In this document: positions 11,033 through 22,919 of the stretch, one piece after another
Position numbering within the stretch: position 1 is the first letter of the stretch
How the letters are laid out: the number at the start of each line of letters is the position of its first letter
From: Nannobrachium achirus
Lineage: Eukaryota; Chordata; Actinopteri; Myctophiformes; Myctophidae
Length of the DNA: 64,000 nt
Assembly (NCBI GenBank): GCA_963921795.1
Contig: OY997652.1
Location: 22,187,678 to 22,251,677 of the forward strand
Direction of reading: 5' to 3'
Position numbers and translations under genes: made by a program
The notes under the pieces: model-generated
What the model saw: the letters and a program-made list of their open reading frames with translations, nothing else
What the model was told of the DNA's origin: nothing
Databases searched by the model: none

Positions 11033-11176
11033 ATTGCATGTATGGAACCTATGGGGTCGAGTGTCGCAAGACATGCAACTGCAAAGGAGGCATCTGTGAC
11101 AGGGAGAATGGGGCTTGTCTCACCTTCAAATTCTTCTCCAAAATTGCAAGCAAGCTCAAGACTCAATCCCATGAAG
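11033..11176 (+). CDS. esm1: Endocan, exon 2
   Basis: The acceptor TTTTTCCACAG precedes 11033 and the donor GGTAATA gives an exon end at 11176; both junctions are phase 1. It encodes residues 104-151: DCMYGTYGVECRKTC, NCKGGICDREN, then a Phe-containing segment LTFKFFSK. This aligns with the human exon-2 product (YGTFGMDCRETCNC and the FF motif). The six cysteines (105, 114, 118, 120, 125, 132) bring the total to 18, as in human endocan. The intron to exon 1 is about 630 bp. Confidence 0.92.
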
Positions 11177-11377
11177 GTAATAATACATATAGCCTATACT
11201 GTCCAAGTTAAGTTGTGGGGATATGCCCTACGTTCTAAAATAAGCGTTGGGTACATGATTACTCCATACAGGCCTAATTTGAGGTCCCATAATAACTTTT
11301 TCAATAGCCTACATTATTATGTGCTCTTAACAAAGTCAAAATACTTTTCATCTTGGATATGAATGGACTATAGGCCT

Positions 11378-11381
<4 letters not shown>

Positions 11382-11459
<78 letters not shown>

Positions 11460-11460
11460 T
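11382..11460. repeat. (GT)n-(GA)n microsatellite in esm1 intron 2
   Basis: About 34 uninterrupted TG units are followed by a short GA run, ending about 60 bp before the exon 3 acceptor. Confidence 0.95.
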
Positions 11461-11522
11461 GAGTGAGATAACTTGGTGTAAATGTGATGCATTTATAAAA
11501 GCCTATTCATTTGCCTTTTCAG

Positions 11523-11611
11523 GAGGAGGCGAGCTGGGCTCAGGAGAAAGTCAGAATACAGAGCTGAACACAGACACGCCGGCTGCTCCAAAATGGCTCA
11601 ACCCTCGCTGA
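11523..11611 (+). CDS. esm1: Endocan, exon 3 with stop codon
   Basis: The acceptor TTGCCTTTTCAG precedes 11523, phase 1. It encodes residues 152-180, including LGSGES, whose Ser158-Gly159 is the likely dermatan-sulfate attachment site (the human equivalent is the SGDG site). The C-terminus KWLNPR is identical to human, with TGA at 11609-11611. The total is 180 aa against 184 in human. The tail after the attachment serine is about six residues shorter than in human, and intron 2 holds a (GT)n array. All exons are intact, so the gene should be functional. Confidence 0.92.
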
Positions 11612-12255
11612 CAAGCACTTTCACCACTGAATCTGTTCAGTGTAAATGTAGCATAGTATTAACTTATAAATGATTGAAGTATATTTTAATATGTTAAAAG
11701 AACAAACACACTTTTGTACTGCTTTTTCAAAGTTTATTTTGTTTCTTTGAGATTTTTTTTTAATATTTATCCCTGTGTTCTGATCAAATAAGAAGGCTGT
11801 AAGAAAAACTGCATATGAGCTTAGAATTATACTTTGTAGAGTAAATTAGATTCATTGTCATACATTGTGCCTTTGTGTTTGGAAAACAGTTATGGTAGAT
11901 CAGAAAATAGAATGTTCATAAGCGTTAACCAAGGCGATACAAATGTTTTCTCATTTTTTTTCCTCCACGCAAACCATTGAAACTAAGCAAAAAAGTACTG
12001 TACTGAATTATATAAGGTTCTATAATTGCTGACATGGAAAAGGTCATATGCCTTTCTTTGTACACCAACCAATGTACTGGAAGCTCCTATAATTAAACCA
12101 AAGTTATGGAAAGAAAAACTTTGACTACTGTAACTTCACAATTACTGCATATACAATGTACTGTATTTTCCTATTAACTTTACTAACAATGTTCAAGCTC
12201 ATGTTGAGATAAGTAAGTACACATTAACTACTAATTAAACAAGTAATAAAATACA
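11612..12255 (+). other. esm1: Presumed esm1 3' UTR and downstream AT-rich DNA
   Basis: AT-rich, with no open frame. AATAAA at 12245-12250 is a candidate polyadenylation signal, and weaker ATTAAA-like words occur earlier (for example near 12092). The extent of the UTR is inferred. Confidence 0.4.
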
Positions 12256-12606
12256 ATACAAATCCCTATATGTAATTGAAAGCTGTTAAATAGGTGTTTA
12301 TAGAAATGATCGATTGGATGGTTCTAAATTATGAACATAAGGACTTTAAGGATACTGCCATTTCACATAGGCTACCGTATGGTTTCACTGACAAAATCCA
12401 TCATGGTTAAACCGTGGTTACCGGTACTTAAAATCTATATGAAACAATGCTTTATCAAGGCTAAAATATAACTAATATTGCAGTGTATACATGTTATGTA
12501 GCCTAATCAGTGGAGGCAAAATCTGAAGGGGAAAAAACTAAACACTGGTGGTAAATTACAATATTATTATAACACATACATAAACCACTTTAGCCCTTGG
12601 CTATTC

Positions 12607-12647
12607 GAAATATAGCCGATCTATAAGCTCATAGATCTGCTATTTTC
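12607..12647. repeat. Hairpin module, short copy
   Basis: ATAGCCGATCTATAAGCTCA faces TAGATCTGCTATTTT. The inner part is lost. Confidence 0.7.
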
Positions 12648-12649
12648 AA

Positions 12650-12825
12650 ACATTTTGTACTTTTACTTTTGGTATAAGTACATATTAATGCCAACACTTT
12701 ATACTTTTACTCAAGTACTGTACATTTTCCGGACTTATATTACTATATTTCAGTATTGATACTTTTATTTTTTTTACTCAAGTAAGAAATGTGAGTAAAT
12801 TTTCCACCACTGCCCCTGGGGGACT
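12650..12825. repeat. Dispersed repeat of the AGTAAAAGTAC type
   Basis: TTTTACTCAAGTACTGTACA and ACTCAAGTAAGAAATG words end in TTTTCCACCACTG. The same repeat (reverse sense) is at about 47100-47235 and 58050-58180, ending in TTACTTTACACCACTG or similar. It is probably another non-autonomous DNA-transposon or SINE-like family common in fish; the class was not established here. Confidence 0.55.
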
Positions 12826-13766
12826 CAGTCTTTCAATATGGTTTGAGTGGTTAAACCTACCGTATATTGCCTTCTTACTTCTTAGGGCCATCACTCAGGG
12901 CCGACCTGTCCAAAAACCACAATAAAAATACTTTTAGAAAGTGGGAAACTGACAGTATGAAGTGGGAAACTGACAGTATAGTCAGACATATTTATATGTT
13001 CTACTGAAAACAATGTTCACAAACCATGCTTTCTATCAGATGTGTAATTTATTTAGCTATTTAGCAAATCTGTTCGCTTGGCTCTACAGTATCCTGCCAG
13101 TGTTGTGCATCCCTGCTGATAAATGCAGCTCTGAGCTGCTCTCTAGAAATCTATTGCAGAAGTTTATAAAATGGTTGGGAATGTGCATGAGGAAATAGCA
13201 AATAGTTTCATGAGGGTTTGCCTACTTTAGAAGCCATGAAGGGAGCTGACAGGGCCTTCTTGATGTCAATCAATCAAGTCACCTTAATTCAAGTGACAGA
13301 TGCCAAAAAAGAGTGGTTTGTTAAATTGTTTATACATATTTTTCTTTATATTTTAATTATATATATTTTAGGGGCATGTCATGATGTGGACCTTTTAGGC
13401 AGCCTTGGTTTAAGTCCATGGTGAGAATGCAGCATCATCGCAGCATATAGCCTCATATTAAATATAATATTGGTTGAGTTTGTGCTATGCATGATTTGAA
13501 CATAATAAGTTCTGGATTGAAACACAGAAATGACATACTGTATATAGGTCCTGGAATGGATCCATGAGCTAATTTTCATACTGTTTACTGTTTACAGTAT
13601 GTAAACCTCGCAACAAAGTATAGCCATATCTAATGCTGAACGTATGCTTTGTCATGTAAAATGTTGAGCGCCAAACAGCCAATCTATTGTACATGTAGAT
13701 CTGCTTTGTTCGGTCATACGACTAAGTACTGTATCAGTCAGGCTTACAAGATTGTACCTTCTAAAC

Positions 13767-14136
13767 CAGTGGTTCTCAACCTTTTCAGGCCACGACCACC
13801 AAAATAATCATATTTTAACTGGGATCCCTGACAAGCACTAAGAGTTGAGGCATTACATTTTGTATACTGTAACACGGTTCTATTGTGAAAATAGCACATC
13901 TAAATTAGCATGTATCGGCTATTTTCACAATTTCTGCCTCTAATTTGATAATTTGACCAATGTTTAATTTGTTATTTTAGAGTATTAAAAGTCCTTAAAT
14001 TGTCACTTTAGAAATGTGCAGAAACCCTCTATACACTTAAACGTTATGTTGTTTTGTTTACTGTTGAGTGAGAAAATAATATTGCACATTAAGTTAATCA
14101 TCTGGGGACCCCACAAAATAATGTTGAGAACCACTG
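13767..14136 (+). mobile_element. hAT non-autonomous element with 8-bp target duplication
   Basis: It begins CAGTGGTTCTCAACCTTTTC and ends AATGTTGAGAACCACTG. The target duplication TTCTAAAC flanks it at 13759-13766 and 14137-14144. The 370-bp interior has no ORF and carries a small hairpin copy (13883-13930) in TTGTGAAAATAGC...GCTATTTTCACAA context. The same element lies inverted at the same site of copy 2. Confidence 0.92.
13883..13930. repeat. Hairpin module, short copy inside a hAT element
   Basis: TTGTGAAAATAGCACATCTA faces TGTATCGGCTATTTTCACAA. The central TACAAGCTC part is reduced. Confidence 0.75.
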
Positions 14137-14606
14137 TTCTAAACCAATTTAGGAGTGTCTCTAACATCTACAAATAGTCTGGCATGGACATGTAAGGTCA
14201 AACACTGCATTGTGAAGGAATGTAATCAAGCATCCGCCAGAATAAGAACTTTTACAATTCCAATTAAAGCAATGAATGTACAGTTAAACATAGAAAACAC
14301 ATTGCGTTGAACAAATATAACACATTGTTCAGGGAAGCTTTTTGTTCACCAATAATAAATGGATTATATGAACATTAGTAGATTACATAATATGTTTAAT
14401 TATTCTAAATGGAAGGTTCCTGCATGGTTATAACCTTTTTAGAAATAGGCTGGACAGGTGCATTTTTCAAAGATAATGGAACAGACTCAGAGCCACTGGC
14501 CACTGTACTGTTTATGAAAGAAATAATATTTTGACTATGTAGATCTGTTATTTTTGGCATAGAGATACGGTGTAGAGAGAATATAGCGTGGATGGAAGTA
14601 GCTCTG

Positions 14607-16470
14607 GGGTTAAACCCTACAGTATATTGCATTAGGGCCATCACTCAGGGCTGACCTGTCCAAAAACCACAATAAAAATCCTTTTAGAAAGTGGGAAACT
14701 GACAGTATAGTCAGACATATTTATATGTTCTACTGAAAACAATGTTCACAAACCATGCTTTCTATCAGATGTGTAATTTATTTAGCTATTAAGCAAATCT
14801 GTTCGCTTGGCTCTACAGTATCCTGCCAGTGATGTGCATCCCTGCTGATAAATGCAGCTCTGAGCTGCTCTCTAGAAATCTATTGCAGAAGTTTATAAAA
14901 TGGTTGGGAATGTGCATGAGGAAATAGCTAAAAGTAGTTTCATGTGACTGTAAGTGACATGTTCTGAATAAACATAAGACATGGGTTTCCCGGTTTTGAA
15001 AAGGAGTTTCTAAACATTTGCTGTTAACTTACAGTATAAGACAAACTCACTTATTGGGAAATAGTGGGCAAAAACATCTTCATTCCATTCTGTATAGAAG
15101 TGGAACATTTTAAGGTTCTTTAATGCTCTTGAAAACAAAGCATTGCATTGTGAGGGTTTGCCTACTTTAGAAGCCATGAAGGGAGCTGACAGGGCCTTCT
15201 TGATGTCAATCAATCAAGTCACCTTAATTCAAGTGACAGATGCCAAACAAGAATGGTTTGTTAAATTGTTTATACATATCTTTCTTTATATTTTAATTAT
15301 ATATATATTTTTAGGGGCATGTCATGTGGACCTTTTAGGCAGCCTTGGTTTAAGTCCATGGTGAGAAAGAATGCAGCATCATCGCAGCATATAGCCTCAT
15401 ATTAAATATAATATTGGTTGAGTTTGTGCTATGCATGATTTGAACATAAAGTTCTGGATTGAAAAACAGAAATTACATACTGTATAGGTCCTGGAAAAGT
15501 ATAGCCTATCTAATGTTGAACGTATGCTTTGTCATGTAAAATGTTGAGCGCCAAACAGCCAATCTATTGTACATGTAGATCTGCTTTGTTCGGTGTGACT
15601 CCGTCATTCGACTAACTACTGTATCAATCAGGCTTACAAGATAGTACATTCTAAACCAGTGGTTCTCAACATTATTTTGTGGGGTCCCCAGATGATTAAC
15701 TTAATGTGCAATATTGTTTTCTCACTCAACAGTAAACAAACCAACATAAAGTTTAAGTATAGAGGGTTTCTGCACATTTCTAAAGTGACAATTTAAGGAC
15801 TTTTTAATACCTCTAAAATGACAAATTAAACATTGGTCAAATTGTCAAATTAGAGGCAGAAATGGTGAAAATAGCCGATCTATATGCAGATGTAGATGTG
15901 CTATTTTCACAATAGAACCGTGTTACAGTATACAAAATGTAATGCCTCAACTCTTAGCTTGTCAGTTAAAATATGATTATTTTGGTGGTCGTGGCTTGAA
16001 AAGGTTGAGAACCACTGTTCTAAACCAATTTAGGAGTGTCTCTAACATCTACAAATAGTCTGGCATGGACATGTAAGGTCAAACACTGCATTGTGAAGGA
16101 ATGTAATAAAGCATCCGCCAGAATATAAGAACTTTTAAAATTCCAAGTAAAGCAATGAATGTACAGTTAAACATAAAAACACATTGCGTTGAACAAATAG
16201 AACACATTGTTCATGGAATTATCTAGCTGGTTGTTCACCAATAATAAACGGATTATATGAACATTGTAGTAGATTACATAATGTGTTTAATTATTCTAAA
16301 TGGAAGGTTCCTGCATGGTTAGTTTTTAGAAATAGGCTGGACAGGTGCATTTTTCAAAGATAATGGAACAGACTCAGAGCCACTGGCCACTGTAAAGAAA
16401 TAATATTTTGACCATGTAGATCTGTTATTTTTGGCATAGAGATATGGTGTAGAGAGAATATAGCGTGGAT
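14607..16470 (+). repeat. Tandem segmental duplication, copy 2
   Basis: This is the second copy of the 1.8-kb unit, in direct orientation and immediately adjacent to copy 1. The junction lies near AGCTCTGGGGTTAAACCC (14600). It holds the hAT element at 15657-16017 in the opposite orientation to copy 1. Confidence 0.85.
15657..16017 (-). mobile_element. hAT non-autonomous element, inverted relative to its paralogue
   Basis: It begins CAGTGGTTCTCAACATTATT and ends AAAAGGTTGAGAACCACTG, with target duplication TTCTAAAC at 15649-15656 and 16018-16025. The interior is the reverse complement of 13767-14136, while the flanks on both sides are in the same sense as in copy 1. The hairpin copy is at 15865-15912. 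Confidence 0.92.
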
Positions 16471-17750
16471 GGAAGTAGCTCTGGGGGACCTTGGTGAACA
16501 TACAGATAATGGGGAGCTGGACCTGAATGCATTTCCCACAGTTTCAAGTGTAGCCGCTCTGAAAGCACACAAGAAAAGCTTCAAATCATTTCTCTTTGCA
16601 TTTATATTTAGATTCTTAATTCATCTCAAAAGATAATTTTCAACTTGTGGGAAAACATTTTTGCATACATGATTTAAGGGTAAAATCAGGTGCTGCTTCC
16701 TTTGCAGTTACCAAAAATAACAATCCAAACTGCAAAATACCATAGTGGGAGTTAAAAATAGCTGTTATTAGCATCACCTCTGACTCTTGCCAGTACACAA
16801 ATGTTTTCCAGTATCCAACATGTTTATTTCCTGTGCTTCCTGACACCTGTGAAAATGGCCATTCTTCCTGTTGTTGTTGTGTCTGCCAAGACAGGAATTT
16901 AAAAGCCAAGTGACACACCAAAAGACAAGACTTTTGTCAACGTACACGTCACTTGAACGTGTCCCCTATTCAGCAGTAACAACAAGAAATGTTTCATCTC
17001 TCTACTCAAACTTCCTCTTGTTCAACGTGACTTATAAAGCGTGTGAAATAATCTATTCAATAAAGAAGCAATTTCCTGTAAAAAAGCAGGAAGCGAGGAA
17101 GTACAAATATATATTACAGACCTTTTTATAGAGAGAGTGCTCATTTTTGTTCCACACATCTCATTCATTTCCATGGTCAAGTGAGCCTGAGGAAGGAAGG
17201 CCTAATAAAATCTGCCAGTTGATTTTTTTTTTTAAACAAATCATTTTGATACTTCAATTTCCTCAACTCTCATGCTTACTGGAAAGATCAGATTTGACAG
17301 ATTTTCTTCTTCTTTTAAAGGACAATATGGCATGGTTCTGCAAGAGTCTAGTCATGTACTGTAGATTAGAAGAGGGTCTGTCTTGTCTGTGTGTCTGTCC
17401 GATCAGTGCCAGACTTCTTGTGCACACTGCAAGTAGGCTACAAAAGTACTTCCACTATTTATTTATTTTTCATGTTTCTGCATGTTTTCTACTTTTTGAA
17501 AATGTATGATGGAAGCCAAAGGGGCTCTGATCAGGCGGGAAACGTTGCCCAAATTTGGAGTCAAACATCATAATATGTCATAGACGAGTCACGACTAGGT
17601 GACTGATGACAACATGACTGATGTCATAGGCTGGCTACGTACATGGAGTTCAAGATCCTCACAATTGGAGCCACTCCAGTCCCATGTGGATCCTGAGATC
17701 TTTCTTAATTATTACTTGAGCCAGCAGAGTGTGCAAGTACTGCGTTCGGT
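16471..17750. other. Non-coding stretch, no gene recognised
   Basis: AT-rich. Only short open frames without family motifs are present. A plus-strand frame around 16480-16635 (ELDLNAFPTVSSVAALKAHK) has the look of a LINE C-terminal tail but is too short to assign. Confidence 0.4.
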
Positions 17751-17769
17751 GGTTTTGTAGGCAGCGTCA

Positions 17770-17852
17770 ATGCCAATCAGGGACCAGCATTCTTGGTGAC
17801 GTCACCATCAATACCCAATGAGGGACCAGCATTCTTGGTGACGTCACCATCA
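17770..17852. repeat. Short tandem duplication containing GTGACGTCAC
   Basis: AGGGACCAGCATTCTTGGTG followed by ACGTCACCATCAA occurs twice, about 57 bp apart. Each copy contains the palindromic CRE-like GTGACGTCAC. Confidence 0.7.
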
Positions 17853-18007
17853 ACAAGTGCGACCTGATATAAGTAAAAGGGCGCGCTCTGCTGGAGCTCA
17901 AGTAAGCCATACATGGCCACGAGTGTACAAGGCGCAAGTTGACACCTCGACAGAGTGTCTAATTATTCCTTTATATAGCCTATACTGGAAAATCTTACTT
18001 GAGCCAT

Positions 18008-18252
18008 GTGTAAATGGTAAATGGTGCATTGATATAGCGCCTTTATCCAAGGCGCTTTACAGAGATTGTGCATACATTCTTCAACCATTCACACGACAAT
18101 GGCAGATGAAACCATGCAAGGCACCAACCTGCTCACCGGGAGCAACTACGGGTTCAGAGTCTTGCTGAAGGACTCTTCGACACTGGGAGACCTTCGGGAG
18201 CCCTCCGTGTTATAAGACGGCAGCTCTACCCCTGAGCCACTGTGCCGCCCCT
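18008..18252. repeat. Dispersed teleost interspersed repeat (retroelement 3'-tail type)
   Basis: AAATGGTGCATTGATATAGC, GGCGCTTTACAGAG, CCATGCAAGGCACCAACCTG, CACCGGGAGCAACTACGGGT, and CTACCCCTGAGCCACTG then GCC. This is a widely spread fish repeat usually found as LINE 3' ends. No ORF is present. Confidence 0.65.
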
Positions 18253-18383
18253 GTGACACTATGGTAACCACTGCTACTCTGATACAGATTGGTTAACCAG
18301 TCCACTTGCATAGAGCCCAGGGTCCCCCAGGGCTCTATGCTAGTCCGCTCCCATGTTACCTATACACCAGATCTCTTCACAGA

Positions 18384-18426
18384 AAGCTGATCTACAAGCT
18401 GAGCTACTTGCAGATTGGCTATTTTT
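18384..18426. repeat. Hairpin module, short copy
   Basis: AAAGCTGATCTACAAGCTGA faces TTGCAGATTGGCTATTTTT. Confidence 0.65.
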
Positions 18427-18565
18427 GCCAAATGTTTGTGCCATAATAGGGCCACTATGAGGTTCACATGGTTTAAAATAACGTTTTATTAATTCATTCC
18501 GGATTGCAGCTTTGAATTAACACTCCCTGCTGTGTACAAGACCCCAAAGACAAGGTGACACAGTG

Positions 18566-18614
<49 letters not shown>
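18566..18614. repeat. (GACA)n microsatellite
   Basis: About twelve tandem GACA units. It accounts for the Cys/Leu/Ser/Val-repeat open frames on the minus strand. Confidence 0.95.
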
Positions 18615-19010
18615 GGCTGGGGACAATAGCAGCGTTCTCTGTGTGAGGGCAGGGGTGTTGATGAGTGCTCTGGCTCGTATGTTCCCCTCATTCCCCTGAG
18701 AACTGACAAACCGAGGCCTCGCAACCAAACAAAGGACCCTGGAAAATAACAGGAAAGTGTTGGTGAGAAATACCCTTTATCTGCACTCCCTGACCACGTC
18801 ACTGCCGCCTCTGCAGAAACAAAGGTGCGTGGACCGAGCAGTAAATAACTCTGATTTACTGCAAATAGACGTTGTGGTATTTACAGTTCAACAGGTTGTT
18901 TATTATAGCTCTGGAATGGCCGTTGGATAATTGAAAGCGACAAATACACATAGTTACCAAGGAAATTAACCACTTAAGCCACTATACATACTTCATCGTA
19001 TGGCAAAAGA

Positions 19011-19075
19011 ATAGCAGATCTGCACGCTCACAGCATGTCCCATGGCGATGTGTTGTGAGTGAGCTTGTCGAATGA
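19011..19075. repeat. Hairpin module, diverged copy
   Basis: AATAGCAGATCTGCACGCTC and ACAGCATG face TGTTGTGAGTGAGCTTGTCG. The right outer arm is decayed. Confidence 0.65.
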
Positions 19076-19307
19076 CTACGTTTGACCTTTTGCTGTATAA
19101 TGACCAAAAAAGGATGCCAGGTTGAAAGTAATGGATGGGTCTTTCACATAATATGGAAAGCAATTGTGTCTGTTATCTACACTCAGACTCAAAGAACTGA
19201 TATAGTTTGAGTACTTGGTATTCAGTAGGTGCTCCAATCAGGGGTGTCACACCAAATTCTGGGCCCTGGGTACAAGGATTCACTGTGGGGCCCCTGTGCT
19301 TTAACTG

Positions 19308-19380
19308 AAAAATAGCAGATATACAAGCTCACAGCGCGGCACTGAGTGCCACGCTGCGAGCTTGTAGATCTGCTATTTTT
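19308..19380. repeat. Hairpin module, full copy
   Basis: Arms AAAAATAGCAGATATACAAG and CTTGTAGATCTGCTATTTTT, with core GCGCGGCACTGAGTGCCACGC. One arm reads GATATAC and the other GATCTAC. Confidence 0.93.
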
Positions 19381-19626
19381 GAAAAATCTTGAAAATCTTT
19401 GAATATTTCAAATCCTTCTAAGGGTTTTTGAAAAACCTATGTTTCTATGTCAGTGGTGATCAAACCTTTTCATGTGAAGGACCCCCGAAATGATATGTAT
19501 TCGGCCACGGACCCCCATCTCAAAATATTTAGTTCCAGGGACCCCCCAGAAGCAAAATTTGATTTACAAATGTTCACTTAAAAAATACATATATTCAAAG
19601 ATTTGCACACATTTTCACAACTTTTC

Positions 19627-19699
19627 AAAAATAGCAGATCTACAAGCTCGCAGCGCGGCACTCGGTGCCACGTTGTGAGCTTGTATATCTGCTATTTTT
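19627..19699. repeat. Hairpin module, full copy
   Basis: Arms AAAAATAGCAGATCTACAAG and CTTGTATATCTGCTATTTTT, with core GCGCGGCACTCGGTGCCACG. The GATATAC/GATCTAC asymmetry is opposite to that of the first hairpin of this element. Confidence 0.93.
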
Positions 19700-20101
19700 C
19701 AACAGTTAAAATATAAAATAATTAGGGCCCCTCCCCCTGGGCACTGGGCACTAGTAACTCAGTCCCACTTCCCTTGTGACGCCCCTGGCTCCAATAAGGT
19801 GGCTTTTCCCATGCAGAGGTATCCCGGAGTCTTTCCGGTGGAGCCTTGAAGTGACAAGGAGCTCTTTTGCACGCAGCCTGTCGCTGCACTTGTTTGACTT
19901 GACTTCTAATGAGACTCTGTGTGTGATTAATGATTTCTGTGGCTCCTACGGTCTCGGGTTTACTCCTCTTTTTTGCTCTTCACAAAATGCCGTGCAGCAA
20001 ATTGGCAACAAGGACAAAAGAGGCTGGAACCTTGACCTCCATGACCTCAGGAATGTTCTTTTGGAGGGGAGCGATGAGAGTATTTTTACACATAAGGATG
20101 A

Positions 20102-20218
<117 letters not shown>

Positions 20219-20221
20219 TTT

Positions 20222-20258
<37 letters not shown>

Positions 20259-20284
20259 ATATATATATATATATAATGTTTTTT

Positions 20285-21077
<793 letters not shown>

Positions 21078-22823
21078 AGAGTACAGAATTAAACCTTATT
21101 AGTGGAATGACAGTAGCTTATTCATGACAGAATCATGGGAATTGTAAGAATAAAGTTGTAGAATCATAGTATGGTGTATTTTTTTGCTTTCTTAGTCACC
21201 TATAAATAAGTAGCCTATTATTTATTTTATTTTTTATTTCCATAATCTGTTTCTATTTATTCAGTATATGTTTTTTTTTTACCAGATGAACAGAGGAGTC
21301 ATATCTTTTTCAGTGTTTCTTGATTTATTTGGGTATTGTTTTTGGTTCAAAATGCCCACCTGCTCATTGAAAGTTTGTATTTCTTTTTTCTGTCACCCTT
21401 CCTGCACCAGAAAATAGTTCACATAAATGTTATCCTTTAACTACCACACCCAGCTGCCCTTGACGCACAATATCCATAATATTATCAGAGAAAATACTGA
21501 GCCCACAACAGAACACATCTGCTGGTCAGTGATAACCAGCTTGGACAATAAATGATTCGCCTTTCCTTAGAACATAAGATAAATGATTATTTTTCATGAC
21601 AATCTAAACTGTCCATGGAAAAAACTATACAAAGTATAGCAGTGGTATAGAGGTAGATTTGGCTCATCGTTGGAGGTTTGTTAAGAAGTCAAGTTACTTG
21701 GTTGAATGGAATATCCATCCATCTGAGCCTTAGTCAAGTTAATCATAATATTATCGGTTAATTAAACTCCAGTGTTAAACTCTGGTGTCTTTAGATAAGT
21801 CAATTTGACAGGAATAATACATTTCTTTATTCTTCTCTGTGATTCTGCTTTATGTTTTACGTTCTGTCGACCTCTGGTGGTTAAATATGGTACTGTATCA
21901 CAAAATCCTTGGGGGGAGATTAATTGAAGTGTTCTCAAAAAGCGTTGCCTGAGATGCATGATTCAAAATGTCCAAACCAAGGTCTTCAATGATTTATTAG
22001 CCTATAAGCTTTTAATCAGTGATATCAGTCATTTGATCCTCTATATTGTGTTTTTCTGTCTTTATGTGTGAAGTGTCAGCCTAGAACCTCCAACCAATGC
22101 AGATAACAAAGGAATGTATTTCATATTTTCATTGATTAGTTTTGTCTCTTTAAAATTAGGCCATAGAAAATAGTTGAGTTTAAAGCAATGAGTTCCAGCA
22201 TTCACCACCAGAGGGCAACATTGTATAATTAGAGAACAGACTCATATGCCCTGGAGGGAAATGCATAAATAATGTTAATGAAATGTCTAGTTTCTGGGAC
22301 AATTGTAAAAACAACAACAACAACAAAACAAATGTTTTTCTTAATTAGAAGATACTTAGTCAAAAGTTTTGTTGAAAGTGAAACATCCCTTTTTTTTAGC
22401 AACTTTATCGATTAGCAGGCAGCAGCCAGGGCTTTTCATTTAATCTATGTTGCTTTGTTGTGTGCCAAATGTGACAAACTAAATGTACTACCTCATGAAG
22501 ATCTAAAAGGGTGTTATCCTTGATTTATACTAAAACCCATCCATGCTGTAGCGTTTGATCAATTACAACAAGCTTCTCACTCTCACATCCTGCTTGTACA
22601 GAGGAGCTTAATTTATCCAAATAGACCCTTTACACGTCTGAACTCTGAGAGTGTATATGAATGGAATCATTTGTATGTGGTTCTTGAAATTAAAACATTG
22701 AGAACCACTGCACAATGGCATTCACGTTCACTTAATTGTTCCAAGTTGAGAATAAGAAATAATACCACAGCAAATGTTATAGGTTTCAGGCTATCTTCTT
22801 ATCAAATACAGTACAAGCATGCC

Positions 22824-22828
<5 letters not shown>
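21078..22828. other. Intergenic AT-rich DNA, no gene recognised
   Basis: No protein motif, RNA gene or bounded transposon is found. A short (CAA)n run lies at 22310-22326. Confidence 0.4.
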
Positions 22829-22883
<55 letters not shown>

Positions 22884-22915
22884 AGCATGCGTGCGTGCGT
22901 GCGTGCGTGCGTGTG
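22829..22915. repeat. (GT)n-(GTGC)n microsatellite
   Basis: (GT)n of about 50 bp, then GAGCAT, then five GTGC units. Confidence 0.95.
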
Positions 22916-22919
22916 ATAT

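Larger units (their letters stand above)
12838..14606 (+). repeat. Tandem segmental duplication, copy 1
   Basis: It aligns base for base, with few differences, to 14607-16470. Shared stretches include AGGGCCATCACTCAGGGC, CCTGCCAGTG(T/A)TGTGCATCC and AGGGAGCTGACAGGGCCTTC. Copy 1 lacks about 180 bp present in copy 2 (copy 2 about 14945-15150; junction in copy 1 near 13210). It contains a hAT element at 13767-14136. The open frames inside (for example at 13218-13424) exist in both copies but match nothing recognised. Confidence 0.85.
19239..19787 (+). mobile_element. hAT non-autonomous element carrying two hairpin modules
   Basis: The ends are CAGGGGTGTCAC and GTGACGCCCCTG, inverted with 11/12 matching. 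The target duplication GCTCCAAT is exact at 19231-19238 and 19788-19795. The 549-bp interior holds two complete hairpins (19308-19380 and 19627-19699), joined by a segment resembling a CAGTGGT-type hAT end (19452) followed by AAGGACCCCC. It is therefore composite. Relatives are at about 58418-58740, 50535-51075 and 60165-60760. Confidence 0.92.

Noticed and set aside
16480-16635. Plus-strand frame ELDLNAFPTVSSVAALKAHK as a LINE tail or an exon
   Set aside because: Too short, with no splice signals and no diagnostic reverse-transcriptase residues.
18489-18802. CLSV-repeat proteins (also at 53463-53819)
   Set aside because: (GACA)n microsatellite translated on the minus strand. A signal-peptide-like look is an artefact of composition.
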